Assembly: GCA_944319925.1 (NCBI GenBank)
Contig: CALUFQ010000017.1
Location: 1 to 53,241 of the forward strand
Direction of reading: 5' to 3'
Length of the DNA: 53,241 nucleotides
Origin: an uncultured Paraprevotella sp.
GTDB lineage: Bacteria; Bacteroidota; Bacteroidia; Bacteroidales; Bacteroidaceae
Positions 1 to 8,110 of this stretch are shown in pieces; positions within the stretch are counted from its first letter, which is position 1; the number at the start of each line of letters is the position of its first letter. The notes below the pieces were generated by a model. That model ran no database searches, had not been told where the DNA came from, and saw only the letters and a program-made list of their open reading frames with translations. The position numbers and the translations under genes were made by a program.

Positions 1-345
1 GAAAAACGCCCCCGGAGCCGCCGCGAAAAAGTTCCTGTACCGGGATTTTTCCGTCCGGGCCCCGAAAAAAAAATTCCAAGCCCCGAAAAAAAAATTCCGG
101 GGCCCGGAATTTCGCGTTCCGGCCCCGAAATTTCCCGTCAGACTGCTCCAAAAAGTAAAAGATACTGATAAAATCTTGCACAGAAGCCCCGTTTTGTGCA
201 AAAAAATCGCGCAAAAATCTGCTATTTGGGACGGATTGCGCAAAATTCGCGTCACGAAAACCATCCAAAACGGCACAATTTGTTTGTTTTCACAGGCATT
301 TCATGACATCCTGTCAAGGGTGGTGAAACCGTCCAAGATGCGTAA
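1..345 (+). repeat. Diverged, left-truncated copy of the long dispersed repeat (copy 1)
   Basis: This stretch aligns, with much divergence, to the right part of the repeat copy at 22797-23440 in the same orientation. Shared landmarks are the alternating CCCCGAAA/AATTCCGGGG blocks, the CAAAAAGTAAAA segment near 150, the GTTTTGTGCAAAAAA segment near 192, and a weaker match through about 345. It contains a local tandem: the 18-mer CCCCGAAAAAAAAATTCC lies at 60-77 and 81-98, a 21-bp period. The window begins inside the element, so its left end is not visible. No convincing reading frame occupies it. That it is the same element is read directly from the shared blocks; its function is unknown. Confidence 0.6.
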
Positions 346-694
346 CCGTCTGGTGAGCGAAGCGAACCTGCGGCAATTCAAGTCCCTCAAATCCGGGCTT
401 CAAAGAAGTCCAACCGCAATCCGGAACGTTATTCGACTTCTTCGAAGCCAATAAGTAAAGTGTGCGCTCGCCCGCAGGTTACATATCGTTGAGCTTCTTC
501 AAGGCACTGATTATGCAAAGTGCATCCGAAAAAATCTTTCAACCACCTATGACTTGAATCCATCGCAGCAAAGATATAGCCGCCGCCTGGCGAACAAAAG
601 CCCAATGGACAAGAATATCCCCCAAACGAAAAAAAACCGCTCCCGGCCACGACATACATGACCGGAAGCAGCTTTTTATCACATTGCCTTCTGA
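346..694. other. Gene-poor stretch with one long hairpin
   Basis: No gene can be supported here. The clearest structure is an inverted repeat, GGCTTCAAAGAAGTC at 396-410 against GACTTCTTCGAAGCC at 435-449 (14 of 15 pairs, 24-nt loop). A minus-strand frame covers 429-563 (44 codons beginning MDSSHRW) and could be the tail of a decayed gene, but it has no recognisable family and overlaps the hairpin, so it is not called. Confidence 0.4.
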
Positions 695-859
695 TTATTC
701 TTCGTAAGGCTCGAAATCGTCCTTGCCCACACCGCAGACCGGGCACACCCAATCTTCGGGAATGTCCTCGAAAGCCGTGCCCGGCTCGATACCGGATTCA
801 GGATCGCCCACCTCGGGATCATAGACCCATTGGCACACCGTACAGATAAATTTCTTCAT
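695..859 (-). CDS. Rubredoxin
   Basis: A 54-residue protein with the two rubredoxin iron knuckles, CTVC at residues 6-9 and CPVCG at 39-43. Between them it has the usual aromatic/acidic core (WVYDP near 11-15, [11 protein letters not shown] near 30-40). The four cysteines bind one iron atom, and family members are small cytoplasmic one-electron carriers for oxidative-stress or oxygen-reduction enzymes. Length matches the family (about 52-54 aa). It is a single gene read leftward, upstream of the gene-poor region; the divergent or operonic partner that would reveal its redox partner is not visible. The start is the ATG at 857-859, which begins the conserved MKKFICTVC. Confidence 0.95.
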   Translation of the reverse strand: MKKFICTVCQWVYDPEVGDPESGIEPGTAFEDIPEDWVCPVCGVGKDDFEPYEE

Positions 860-951
860 TGCTCTAAATAGTTTAAATTTATATCCATTTCAAATCTCGA
901 TGCAATTATACGACTTTTTGGATAGAAAACAACAGGAATCTCCCGAAGCTT

Positions 952-1653
952 TCACTTTTTTAACAATCCAAGAAGCTCTTCCATGCCGTCCGATGCACCT
1001 TTCATCAGATGGCACACCCTTCCTCCGGTGTGGATTCCTGCCACCGGCTTGGGATCGATGACATAAATCGGCGCACGGGCAGGTACATAATTCAACAAAC
1101 CTGCAGCAGGATAAACGTTGAGCGACGTACCGATAACCACAAACACGTCTGCCGTCTCCGTGACCTCGATAGCTTTCTCAATCATGGGTACCGGTTCACC
1201 AAACCACACGATGAACGGACGCAACGGGCTTCCGTCCGCAGCCTTGTCCTCCGGCTTCACCTCCCATTGGCCAGGACGCAACTCACGGATATATTCCGGA
1301 TTGTTCGGGTCGCGGCTCGATGTGACCTTCGTCAACTCGCCATGCAGATGAACCACTTTCGTGCTTCCTGCCCGTTCATGCAGGTTGTCCACGTTCTGCG
1401 TGATGACCGTCACGTCGTAATCCTTTTCCATTTCGGCCAACAACACATGTCCGCGGCAAGGCTCCACTTCCCCCAACTGGCGCCGCCGCTCGTTATAAAA
1501 CCGTGTGACCAATTCCGGATTACGGGCATAGCCCTCCGGCGTGGCCACATCTTCCACAGGATAACGGTCCCACAACCCGCCCGAATCCCGGAACGTGCTC
1601 AACCCGCTCTCGGCAGACATGCCGGCTCCCGTCAAAACAACAACTTTTTTCAT
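952..1653 (-). CDS. cobB: Sirtuin-type NAD-dependent protein deacylase
   Basis: A 233-aa Sir2-family enzyme that would remove acyl groups from lysines while consuming NAD. Visible motifs are GAGMSAESGLSTFRD from residue 9 (NAD binding), TQNVDNLHERAG near 84, HLHGE near 100 with the general-base histidine, and GTSLNVYPAAGL near 175. A Y-x-x-R motif (FYNERR near 52-57) resembles the pair that gives CobB and SIRT5 enzymes desuccinylase/demalonylase activity. The region after HLHGE lacks the four zinc-binding cysteines of most sirtuins; it reads as a charged loop with DPNNPEYI and an abundance of Glu and Lys. The protein is otherwise full length, so this looks like a zinc-free subtype, not a damaged gene. 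Substrates are unknown. Confidence 0.92.
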   Translation of the reverse strand: MKKVVVLTGAGMSAESGLSTFRDSGGLWDRYPVEDVATPEGYARNPELVTRFYNERRRQLGEVEPCRGHVLLAEMEKDYDVTVITQNVDNLHERAGSTKVVHLHGELTKVTSSRDPNNPEYIRELRPGQWEVKPEDKAADGSPLRPFIVWFGEPVPMIEKAIEVTETADVFVVIGTSLNVYPAAGLLNYVPARAPIYVIDPKPVAGIHTGGRVCHLMKGASDGMEELLGLLKK

Positions 1654-1673
1654 CTCTTTTACTTTTTTACCTA

Positions 1674-1681
1674 CAAAAATA
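1674..1681 (-). promoter_or_regulatory. -7 box for the sirtuin gene
   Basis: Read on the minus strand, TATTTTTG matches the Bacteroidales -7 consensus TAnnTTTG about 20 bp before the sirtuin start. No clear -33 TTG is seen, so support is moderate. It is divergent from the FKBP promoter at 1726-1733. Confidence 0.4.
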
Positions 1682-1725
1682 CATAAAAAACGCCATAAAA
1701 TCCTCCCAAGGTCAAATAAATCAAC

Positions 1726-1733
1726 TAACTTTG
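1726..1733 (+). promoter_or_regulatory. -7 box for the FKBP gene cluster
   Basis: TAACTTTG matches TAnnTTTG and lies 37 bp before the first FKBP start. The -33 element is weak. Confidence 0.5.
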
Positions 1734-1770
1734 CGCCCTTGGTAAGAATATTCTAAATAAAGCACAACAA

Positions 1771-2376
1771 ATGGACAAAGTAAGCTACGCTTTAGGGTTG
1801 GGTATCGGACAACAACTGAAAAGCATGGGAGCCACAGACCTCAGCATTGATGATTTCGCACAAGCTATCAAGGACGTGCTCGGAGACAAGGAACTGATTG
1901 TCTCGCATCATGAAGCACAAGGCATCGTGACCAAATATTTCCAGGAAAAAGAAGCCGCCCTCAACAAAGAGAAGGAAGCCAAGGGCAAGCAGGCCAAGGC
2001 CGACGGCGAAAAATTCCTCCGGGAGAATGCACAGAAAGAAGGCGTGGTGACCACGGCCTCGGGATTGCAATACATGGTGCTCCGCGAAGGCGACGGGAAA
2101 AGCCCGAAAGCCACCGACAAGGTGCGTTGCCACTACGAGGGCATGCTCATCGACGGCACCCTCTTCGACAGCAGCCTGCAACGCGGCGAACCGGCTGACT
2201 TCCCGCTGAACGGGGTCATCGCCGGATGGACGGAAGGCCTGCAACTGATGAAGGAAGGCGCCAAGTACCGTTTCTTCATTCCCTACCTGTTGGGCTACGG
2301 CGCGGGCGGCGCGGGCAACTCCATCCCACCCTACAGCACGTTGATATTCGATGTGGAACTGATTAAAGTGTTATAA
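1771..2376 (+). CDS. FKBP-type peptidyl-prolyl cis-trans isomerase, cytoplasmic
   Basis: A 201-aa FKBP with an N-terminal dimerisation-type domain (FKBP_N, residues about 1-85, ending in a Lys/Glu-rich helix) and a C-terminal FKBP catalytic domain (about 95-201). The catalytic part shows VRCHYEGMLIDGTLFDSS, VIAGWTEGLQLMKEG, Y-R-F-F-I-P and GYGAGG, as in FklB/FkpA enzymes that speed proline isomerisation during folding. There is no signal peptide, so it should act in the cytoplasm, unlike the next two genes. It is first of three tandem FKBP genes, 28 bp before the next, and a promoter-like box precedes it. Confidence 0.93.
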   Translation: MDKVSYALGLGIGQQLKSMGATDLSIDDFAQAIKDVLGDKELIVSHHEAQGIVTKYFQEKEAALNKEKEAKGKQAKADGEKFLRENAQKEGVVTTASGLQYMVLREGDGKSPKATDKVRCHYEGMLIDGTLFDSSLQRGEPADFPLNGVIAGWTEGLQLMKEGAKYRFFIPYLLGYGAGGAGNSIPPYSTLIFDVELIKVL

Positions 2377-2404
2377 CTATAAAATTTATATTTCTAAAAC
2401 AAAA

Positions 2405-3274
2405 ATGAAAAAGACAGCTTTTATCGCAGCCGCCGGATTGGCTGCACTTATTGCTTCCTGCACGTCTTCCACCCCGAAGGCTGACATGAAAAACGACGTG
2501 GACTCTCTGAGCTACTCCATCGGCATGGCACAGACACAGGGCCTGAAGCCCTATTTGGTGAACCGCCTCGGAGTGGACACCGCCTACATTGCCGAATTTG
2601 TCAAAGGACTGAACGAAGGTGCCAACGCAGGCGATGACAAGCGCAAAGTGGCCTATTACGCAGGCATCAACATCGGCCAGCAAATCAGCCAGCAAATGGT
2701 GAAGGGTGTCAACTACGAAGTGTTCGGCAATGATTCCACACAAACCATCAGCCTGCAGAATTTCATGGCTGGATTCATCGCTGGCGTAACGGGCAAAGAT
2801 GGCGTGATGACCCTCGAACAGGCACAAGAAGTGGCCACGAAGATGATGAAAGAAGTGAAAGCCAGAAGCCTCGAAAAGACCTACGGCGAAAACAAGGCTG
2901 CCGGTGAAAAGTTCATGGCTGAAATTGCCAAGAAGCCCGGCATCAAGAAGTTGGACAACGGAGTGTATTACGAAGTAATCACGGAAGGCAAGGGCGAAAT
3001 TCCCGCAGACACCAGCCGTGTGAAAGTCAACTACGAAGGAAAACTCATCAACGACACCATCTTCGACAGCTCCTACCGCCGCAACTCGCCTGCCACATTC
3101 CGCTGCAACCAAGTGATTCCCGGCTGGACGGAAGCTCTCACGCACATGCCCGTAGGCTCAACGTGGATGGTTTACATCCCGCAAGAACAGGGATATGCAG
3201 AAAGAGAAGCCGGCCAAATCAAGCCGTTCTCTGCGCTGAAGTTCAAAATTGAGCTCCTGAGCATCGAAAAATAA
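2405..3274 (+). CDS. FKBP-type peptidyl-prolyl isomerase, lipoprotein
   Basis: A 289-aa FKBP whose N-terminus is a lipoprotein signal (hydrophobic stretch then IASC near residue 19), so it should sit on the periplasmic side of a membrane. An FKBP_N-like dimerisation region spans about 30-170 and includes DSLSYSIGMAQTQGLKPYL, and the FKBP domain about 185-289 includes VKVNYEGKLINDTIFDSSY and VIPGWTEAL. It is closely similar to the following gene over its whole length, so the two look like a tandem duplication. It probably helps fold exported proteins. Confidence 0.92.
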   Translation: MKKTAFIAAAGLAALIASCTSSTPKADMKNDVDSLSYSIGMAQTQGLKPYLVNRLGVDTAYIAEFVKGLNEGANAGDDKRKVAYYAGINIGQQISQQMVKGVNYEVFGNDSTQTISLQNFMAGFIAGVTGKDGVMTLEQAQEVATKMMKEVKARSLEKTYGENKAAGEKFMAEIAKKPGIKKLDNGVYYEVITEGKGEIPADTSRVKVNYEGKLINDTIFDSSYRRNSPATFRCNQVIPGWTEALTHMPVGSTWMVYIPQEQGYAEREAGQIKPFSALKFKIELLSIEK

Positions 3275-3284
3275 AGCCGGAAAG

Positions 3285-4184
3285 ATGAAAGGATTGAAAA
3301 TCGCGGTTCTTTCATTGGCGCTTCTTGCCTGCTTCGACGGAGGCGCAAAGGTAAGAAAGAACAAAAAGGCCAAAAAGGCAGAAACGGCCAAGGTTGACAC
3401 CTGTTCCGTGGACACATTCAGCTACGCAATGGGTATGGCCAACACGCAAGGGCTCAAACAATACCTTGCCAGCCGGATGAATGTGGACACAGCCTATATG
3501 GCCGACTTCATCAAAGGCTTCAACGCCGCACTCACGGAAACGGAGCGCAAGCGGCAGGAAGCCTATAGCGCAGGGCTGCAAATCCGCCAACAAGTGGAGA
3601 CGCAAATCATCCCGGGGCTTAACCGCCAAATTGCGGACAACGACTCGGTAAAGACGCTCAACCAAACACTGTTCCTGGAAGGATTCGGAAAAATGTTGGC
3701 CGGAGCACCCACCGACATGTCGCTGAAAAGGGCGGAAGAAATCGCCCAAAAGCAGATGAAATACTACCGCGACACCAACATGGAACGCAAGTACGGGGAC
3801 AATCGCCGCGCAGGCGAAGCTTTCCTGAAAGCAAACGCCAAGAAAGACAGTGTGCAGACGTTGCCTTCCGGCGTACAATACAAAGTGCTGGTGCAAGGCA
3901 AGGGCGAAATCCCGACCGCGACTTCACGGGTAAAGGTGAACTACGAAGGCCGCCTGGTGGACGGCACGGTGTTTGACAGTTCTTACGAACGGAAGAAACC
4001 GGCCACATTCGGTTGCAACCAAGTCATCAAAGGATGGACGGAAGCCCTCACGCAAATGCCCGTAGGTTCCAAATGGGAGATTTATATCCCCCAGGAATTG
4101 GGCTACGGCTCGCGCGAAGCTGGAAAAATCAAACCGTTCTCCGCACTCATCTTCACGGTGGAACTGTTGGGAATCGAGAAATAA
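3285..4184 (+). CDS. FKBP-type peptidyl-prolyl isomerase, putative lipoprotein
   Basis: A 299-aa paralogue of the gene just upstream (10 bp apart, probably one transcript). It starts with a short signal ending LLAC near residues 13-16, a plausible lipobox, followed by a strongly basic KVRKNKKAKKAE linker that its neighbour lacks. The N-terminal domain keeps DTFSYAMGMANTQGLKQYL, and the FKBP domain (about 195-299) keeps VKVNYEGRLVDGTVFDSSY, VIKGWTEALTQMP and the IPQELGYG loop. A strong intrinsic terminator follows, so it ends the operon. Confidence 0.9.
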   Translation: MKGLKIAVLSLALLACFDGGAKVRKNKKAKKAETAKVDTCSVDTFSYAMGMANTQGLKQYLASRMNVDTAYMADFIKGFNAALTETERKRQEAYSAGLQIRQQVETQIIPGLNRQIADNDSVKTLNQTLFLEGFGKMLAGAPTDMSLKRAEEIAQKQMKYYRDTNMERKYGDNRRAGEAFLKANAKKDSVQTLPSGVQYKVLVQGKGEIPTATSRVKVNYEGRLVDGTVFDSSYERKKPATFGCNQVIKGWTEALTQMPVGSKWEIYIPQELGYGSREAGKIKPFSALIFTVELLGIEK

Positions 4185-4200
4185 AGGACGGTTCTCCTAT

Positions 4201-4245
4201 CATCAAAAAAAAGATGCCAAGACTTTTTGGCATCTTTTTTTGATG
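4201..4245. terminator. Intrinsic terminator after the FKBP cluster
   Basis: Arms AAAAGATGCCAA and TTGGCATCTTTT with a 6-nt loop GACTTT, extended by A and T tracts on both sides. It can work in either direction. Confidence 0.85.
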
Positions 4246-4274
4246 AAACGCCATGCAGTCTGCAAAAAAACGGC

Positions 4275-4282
4275 TATATTTG
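4275..4282 (+). promoter_or_regulatory. -7 box for the Lrp/AsnC regulator
   Basis: TATATTTG matches TAnnTTTG and lies 37 bp before the regulator's ATG. No clear -33 box is seen. Confidence 0.45.
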
Positions 4283-4319
4283 CTTACACAATGTAAAACC
4301 AACCCAAAGTATTGACAAA

Positions 4320-4793
4320 ATGGAAAAGACAGACAAACTGGACAGGAAAATATTAGAGATTATTACGGCCAACGCCCGCGTACCGTTCAAAGACGTGGCT
4401 GAAGTGTGCGGTGTCTCACGCGCGGCCATCCACCAACGGGTACAACGGCTCACGGACGCGGGTGTCATCACCGGTTCGGGCTACCACGTGGATCCCAAGA
4501 CTCTGGGCTATAGCACATGCACCTATGTGGGTGTCATCCTCGAACGCGGCTCCATGTACAAGCGCGTGGTAGAGGAACTGCGGCGCATCCCTGAAGTCGT
4601 GGAATGCCACTTCACCACCGGCCCCTACACGATGCTCGTCAAACTCTATGCCCGCGACAACGCCCACCTGATGGAACTGCTCAACAACCGTCTGCAGGAA
4701 ATCAGCGGTGTCATCTCCACCGAGACGCTCATCTCGCTCGAACAGAGCATCAACAAGGAAATTCCCATCGCGGACGAGAAGGAAAGCAAATAG
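4320..4793 (+). CDS. Lrp/AsnC family transcriptional regulator
   Basis: A 157-aa regulator with an N-terminal winged helix-turn-helix (residues about 5-60, KLDRKILEIITANARVPFKDVAEVCGVSRAAIHQRVQRL) and a C-terminal RAM/AsnC ligand-binding domain (about 65-145, with VVECHFTTGPYTMLVKLYARD). Such proteins sense amino acids and regulate amino-acid metabolism as octamers or larger. The ATG at 4320 is chosen because the conserved KLDRKIL starts six residues later; the longer open frame upstream runs through the terminator. The peptidase genes that follow (32-bp gap) make a peptide or amino-acid-use role plausible, but that is inference. Confidence 0.92.
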   Translation: MEKTDKLDRKILEIITANARVPFKDVAEVCGVSRAAIHQRVQRLTDAGVITGSGYHVDPKTLGYSTCTYVGVILERGSMYKRVVEELRRIPEVVECHFTTGPYTMLVKLYARDNAHLMELLNNRLQEISGVISTETLISLEQSINKEIPIADEKESK

Positions 4794-4825
4794 GAACTGC
4801 GGGAAAAGGAGGACGTACAGAGGAT

Positions 4826-6601
4826 ATGGAAACCGCGAGCTATTTCGACTGGCAGGCGGCTTACGGCCACATGCACGACCGCTTTCCTGCCACACGGGAA
4901 CGCCCCGTTGTGGGCATCACGGGCAACTTCGGTGACAAGGGCTGCGAACTGGCCGAAGGATATTATGCTTCAGTGCTCGCCGCCGGTGCCGTGCCCGTGG
5001 TCATCCCGCCTTTCGAAGACAGGGACGCACTGGCCGCCACGCTGGAAACGGTGGACGGCTTGCTGCTCTCGGGCGGGGGCGACCTGAACCCGCTCTTTTT
5101 GGGCGAAGAGCCAGTGCCCGAACTGCACGGCATCAATGCCCGCCGCGACCTGGCAGAACTTTTACTCACGCGCCTGGCCTATGACCGGCAGATTCCCATC
5201 TTGGGCATTTGCCGCGGCATCCAGGTGCTGGCCGCCGCTTTAGGCGGAAGCGTGTGCCAAGACATCGGCAACCGGACGACAGAAGGCCGGCCTCCCGTGA
5301 AGCACGACCAACAGCTGGATCGCGCTTGCGCCTCACACACCGTGAGGATAACCGGCGACAGCCTCATCCTGCACCCCCTGCTCGGCACGGAAACGATTCC
5401 CGTCAACTCATTCCACCACCAAGCCGTGCGCAACCCCGGGCCGCACCTGCGCGTCTGTGCCACGGCAGCAGACGGTGTCATTGAAGCCGTGGAGTCGTCG
5501 GAACACAAGTCCATCCTGGGCGTACAATGGCATCCGGAATGTTTCATCCTGCGTGGCGACGAGTGCATGATGCCCCTGTTCCGCTGGCTGGCCGGAGAAG
5601 CGGACTCCTTCCGCCGCGCCAAAGCGTTGCACCGACGTATCCTGACGCTCGACAGCCACTGCGACACTCCGATGTGGTTTCCGAAAGGCATCCGTTTCGA
5701 CCGACGCGACCCCAATGTGCTCGTTGACCTGCACAAAATGTCCGAAGGACGACTGGATGCCGTCGTCATGGCAGCCTACCTCGAACAGCGGGAACGCACC
5801 GACGAAGCCTTCCTGGCCGCCACGGCCAAGGCCGACCGCATCCTGACACAAATCGAAGAAATGGCGGCAGCCAACTGCACGGCCATGGACATCGCCTATA
5901 CGCCAGCCGACCTCCCTCGCCTGAAACGCGACGGGAAAAAAGCTGTCATGCTGGCCATCGAGAACGGCTATGCCATCGGAAAGGACTTGTCCCTCCTCAG
6001 GCACTTCCGCGACAGGGGCATCGTCTATATGACCTTGTGCCACAACGGCGACAACGACATCTGCGACTCGGCACGCGGACAAGGCGAACACGGCGGGCTG
6101 AGCGCGTTCGGGCGCGAGGTGGTGCGCGAAATGAACCGGCTAGGACTGATGGTGGACCTCTCCCACGCGGCGGAAAGCAGCTTTTACGATGCGTTGGAGC
6201 TGAGCGACGCCCCCATCGTCTGCTCCCATTCCTCGTGCCGCGCCCTGTGCGACGTGCCGCGCAACCTCTCGGATGACCAGCTGAAAGCATTGGCAAAGAA
6301 AGGAGGAGTGGCACAAGTGACGCTCTACAAAGGCTTCCTGCGCAAGGACGGAGAAGCCACCATCCTCGATGCCATTGAACATTTGAACCACATGGTGAAC
6401 ATCATGGGCGTGGAACACGTGGGCATCGGCACCGACTTTGATGGCGACGGCGGCATCCCCGGCTGTGCCTCGGCATCCGAAGCCATCAACTTCACCCGCC
6501 GCCTGATGTCCGAACGATACAGCGAAGCGGACATCGCCGGAATCTGGGGCGGGAACTTCCTGCGCGCCATGCAGGCCGTACAAGACAAACGACAAACATA
6601 A
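4826..6601 (+). CDS. Fused C26-type glutamine amidotransferase and M19 membrane dipeptidase
   Basis: A 591-aa fusion. Residues about 25-255 are a class I amidotransferase-like hydrolase of the PuuD/gamma-glutamyl hydrolase type, with GICRG near 127-131 (nucleophile Cys) and WHPE near 234-237 (His, Glu). Residues about 265-585 are a renal-dipeptidase (M19) zinc enzyme, with HCDT near 278, the bridging Glu of AIENGYAIG near 378, CSHSSCRA near 467 and GTDFDGDGG near 536. The first half would cut gamma-glutamyl bonds and the second would cleave dipeptides, so one protein could finish off gamma-glutamyl or glutathione-type peptides. No signal peptide is seen. The start is the ATG at 4826, behind AGGAGG. 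An operon with the following genes is likely (10-bp gap). Confidence 0.9.
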   Translation: METASYFDWQAAYGHMHDRFPATRERPVVGITGNFGDKGCELAEGYYASVLAAGAVPVVIPPFEDRDALAATLETVDGLLLSGGGDLNPLFLGEEPVPELHGINARRDLAELLLTRLAYDRQIPILGICRGIQVLAAALGGSVCQDIGNRTTEGRPPVKHDQQLDRACASHTVRITGDSLILHPLLGTETIPVNSFHHQAVRNPGPHLRVCATAADGVIEAVESSEHKSILGVQWHPECFILRGDECMMPLFRWLAGEADSFRRAKALHRRILTLDSHCDTPMWFPKGIRFDRRDPNVLVDLHKMSEGRLDAVVMAAYLEQRERTDEAFLAATAKADRILTQIEEMAAANCTAMDIAYTPADLPRLKRDGKKAVMLAIENGYAIGKDLSLLRHFRDRGIVYMTLCHNGDNDICDSARGQGEHGGLSAFGREVVREMNRLGLMVDLSHAAESSFYDALELSDAPIVCSHSSCRALCDVPRNLSDDQLKALAKKGGVAQVTLYKGFLRKDGEATILDAIEHLNHMVNIMGVEHVGIGTDFDGDGGIPGCASASEAINFTRRLMSERYSEADIAGIWGGNFLRAMQAVQDKRQT

Positions 6602-6610
6602 CATACATCC

Positions 6611-7630
6611 ATGAAGAAAACAGTCATACCCTTCCGATGGGAAGCCGCCGCGTTCGGCTTCCTCCTGATGCTTTGCGCGGCATGCGGGAACAAGACCCGC
6701 AGCGAGGCAAACGGGAACGACACCATCCCCATGGCCGCCGCCCCGGACTTCAACGCCGACAGCGCATACCAATATACTGCGGCGCAATGCGCCTTCGGCC
6801 CGCGTGTGCCCAACACGGAAGCACACCGCCTCTGCGGCGACTACATCGCCGGAAAGTTCAAAAGTTTCGGCGCGGCCGTCACCGAACAGAAGGCCGACTT
6901 GCGCGCCTTTGACGGCACCATCCTGAAAGCGCGCAACATCATCGCATCCTATAATCCGGAAGCCGAAGCCCGCATCCTCGTCTGCGCCCATTGGGACAGC
7001 CGCCCGTGGGCCGACAACGACCCCGACGAAGCCAATTGGGAAAAACCCGTGTTGGCGGCCAACGACGGAGCCAGCGGGGTGGCCGTCATGCTTGAGATGG
7101 CACGGCTCATCCAGCTTTCCCCCATTAATAATATAGGTATAGACTTCATCTGCTTCGACGCGGAAGACTACGGCATCCCGCAATGGTCGGAAGAAGCCGG
7201 TTCGGATGCCACGTCGTGGTGTCTCGGATCGCAGCATTGGGCGGCCAACCCGCACGTCTATGGCTACCGCGCCCGTTTCGGCATCCTGCTCGACATGGTG
7301 GGCGGACAAGGCAGCACGTTCTCCAAGGAAGGCTACTCGCGGCAATATGCCTCACAGGTGGTGGAACTCGTGTGGCAGACGGCGGCACAAACCGGTTACG
7401 GCCAGTTCTTCCCCGACCGCGACGGCGGCTACGTCACCGATGACCACGTGCCGGTGAACCAAATTGCCCAAATCCCCTGCATTGACATCATCCCCTATTT
7501 CACCGACGGCGCGTCGGGCTTCGGCCCCACGTGGCACACCGTGGACGACAACATGGAGCACATCGACCGGCAGGTGCTGGAAGCCGTGGGGCAAACCGTG
7601 CTCCAAGTGATTTACAACGAAAATGTATGA
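6611..7630 (+). CDS. M28-family glutaminyl-peptide cyclotransferase-like lipoprotein
   Basis: A 339-aa lipoprotein (hydrophobic signal ending CAAC near residues 22-25) of the M28 zinc fold. The motif AHWDSRPWADNDPD near 126-139, the metal/catalytic stretch NDGASGVAVMLEMARL near 154, CFDAEDYG near 181 and FGPTWHTVDDNMEHID near 305 are those of animal-type glutaminyl cyclases found in Bacteroidales. These convert N-terminal glutamine of exported proteins to pyroglutamate. A plain M28 aminopeptidase is the alternative; the HWDSRPWADND motif favours the cyclase. It overlaps the next start by ATGA, so it is translationally coupled to sufE. Confidence 0.85.
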   Translation: MKKTVIPFRWEAAAFGFLLMLCAACGNKTRSEANGNDTIPMAAAPDFNADSAYQYTAAQCAFGPRVPNTEAHRLCGDYIAGKFKSFGAAVTEQKADLRAFDGTILKARNIIASYNPEAEARILVCAHWDSRPWADNDPDEANWEKPVLAANDGASGVAVMLEMARLIQLSPINNIGIDFICFDAEDYGIPQWSEEAGSDATSWCLGSQHWAANPHVYGYRARFGILLDMVGGQGSTFSKEGYSRQYASQVVELVWQTAAQTGYGQFFPDRDGGYVTDDHVPVNQIAQIPCIDIIPYFTDGASGFGPTWHTVDDNMEHIDRQVLEAVGQTVLQVIYNENV

Positions 7631-8064
7631 AAATGGAAACCATAAACGAACTGCAAGACGAAGTCATTGAAGAGTTCAGCGACTTCGACGACTGGATGGA
7701 CAAATACCAACTGCTCATTGACCTGGGCAGCGAACAAGAACCGCTTCCCGAGGAATACAAGACCGACGCGAACCTGATAGACGGTTGCCAAAGCCGCGTG
7801 TGGCTCCAGGCCGACTACGCCGACGGCCTGCTGACGTTCCGCGCCGAGAGCGACGCCCTCATCGTGAAAGGCATCGTGGCCTTGCTCGTCCGGGTGCTCA
7901 GCGGGCACACGCCACAGGAAATCCTTGATGCCGACCTCTACTTCATCGACCGCATCGGCCTGAAGGAACACCTCTCGCCCACGCGCAGCAACGGCCTGCT
8001 GGCCATGCTCAAACAGATGAAGATGTATGCCCTGGCCTTCAAGGCCAAGGAAGAAAGCCATTAG
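7627..8064 (+). CDS. sufE: SufE-family sulfur acceptor protein
   Basis: A 145-aa SufE protein, which takes persulfide sulfur from the SufS cysteine desulfurase for iron-sulfur cluster assembly. The acceptor cysteine sits in LIDGCQSRVWL near residue 52, followed by the usual LRVLSGHTPQEIL region and the C-terminal SPTRSNGLLAMLKQM helix. The ATG overlaps the stop of the cyclase gene. The other suf genes are not here, so its place in this operon is context only. Confidence 0.93.
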   Translation: MKMETINELQDEVIEEFSDFDDWMDKYQLLIDLGSEQEPLPEEYKTDANLIDGCQSRVWLQADYADGLLTFRAESDALIVKGIVALLVRVLSGHTPQEILDADLYFIDRIGLKEHLSPTRSNGLLAMLKQMKMYALAFKAKEESH

Positions 8065-8110
8065 GCCAGTCTGCCTGATTAACCGTATTGCCTAATCCAA
8101 CAACCTAACC

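Noticed and set aside
429-752. 107-aa minus-strand frame at the window start
   Set aside because: It overlaps the rubredoxin gene in another frame and a hairpin; no family match.
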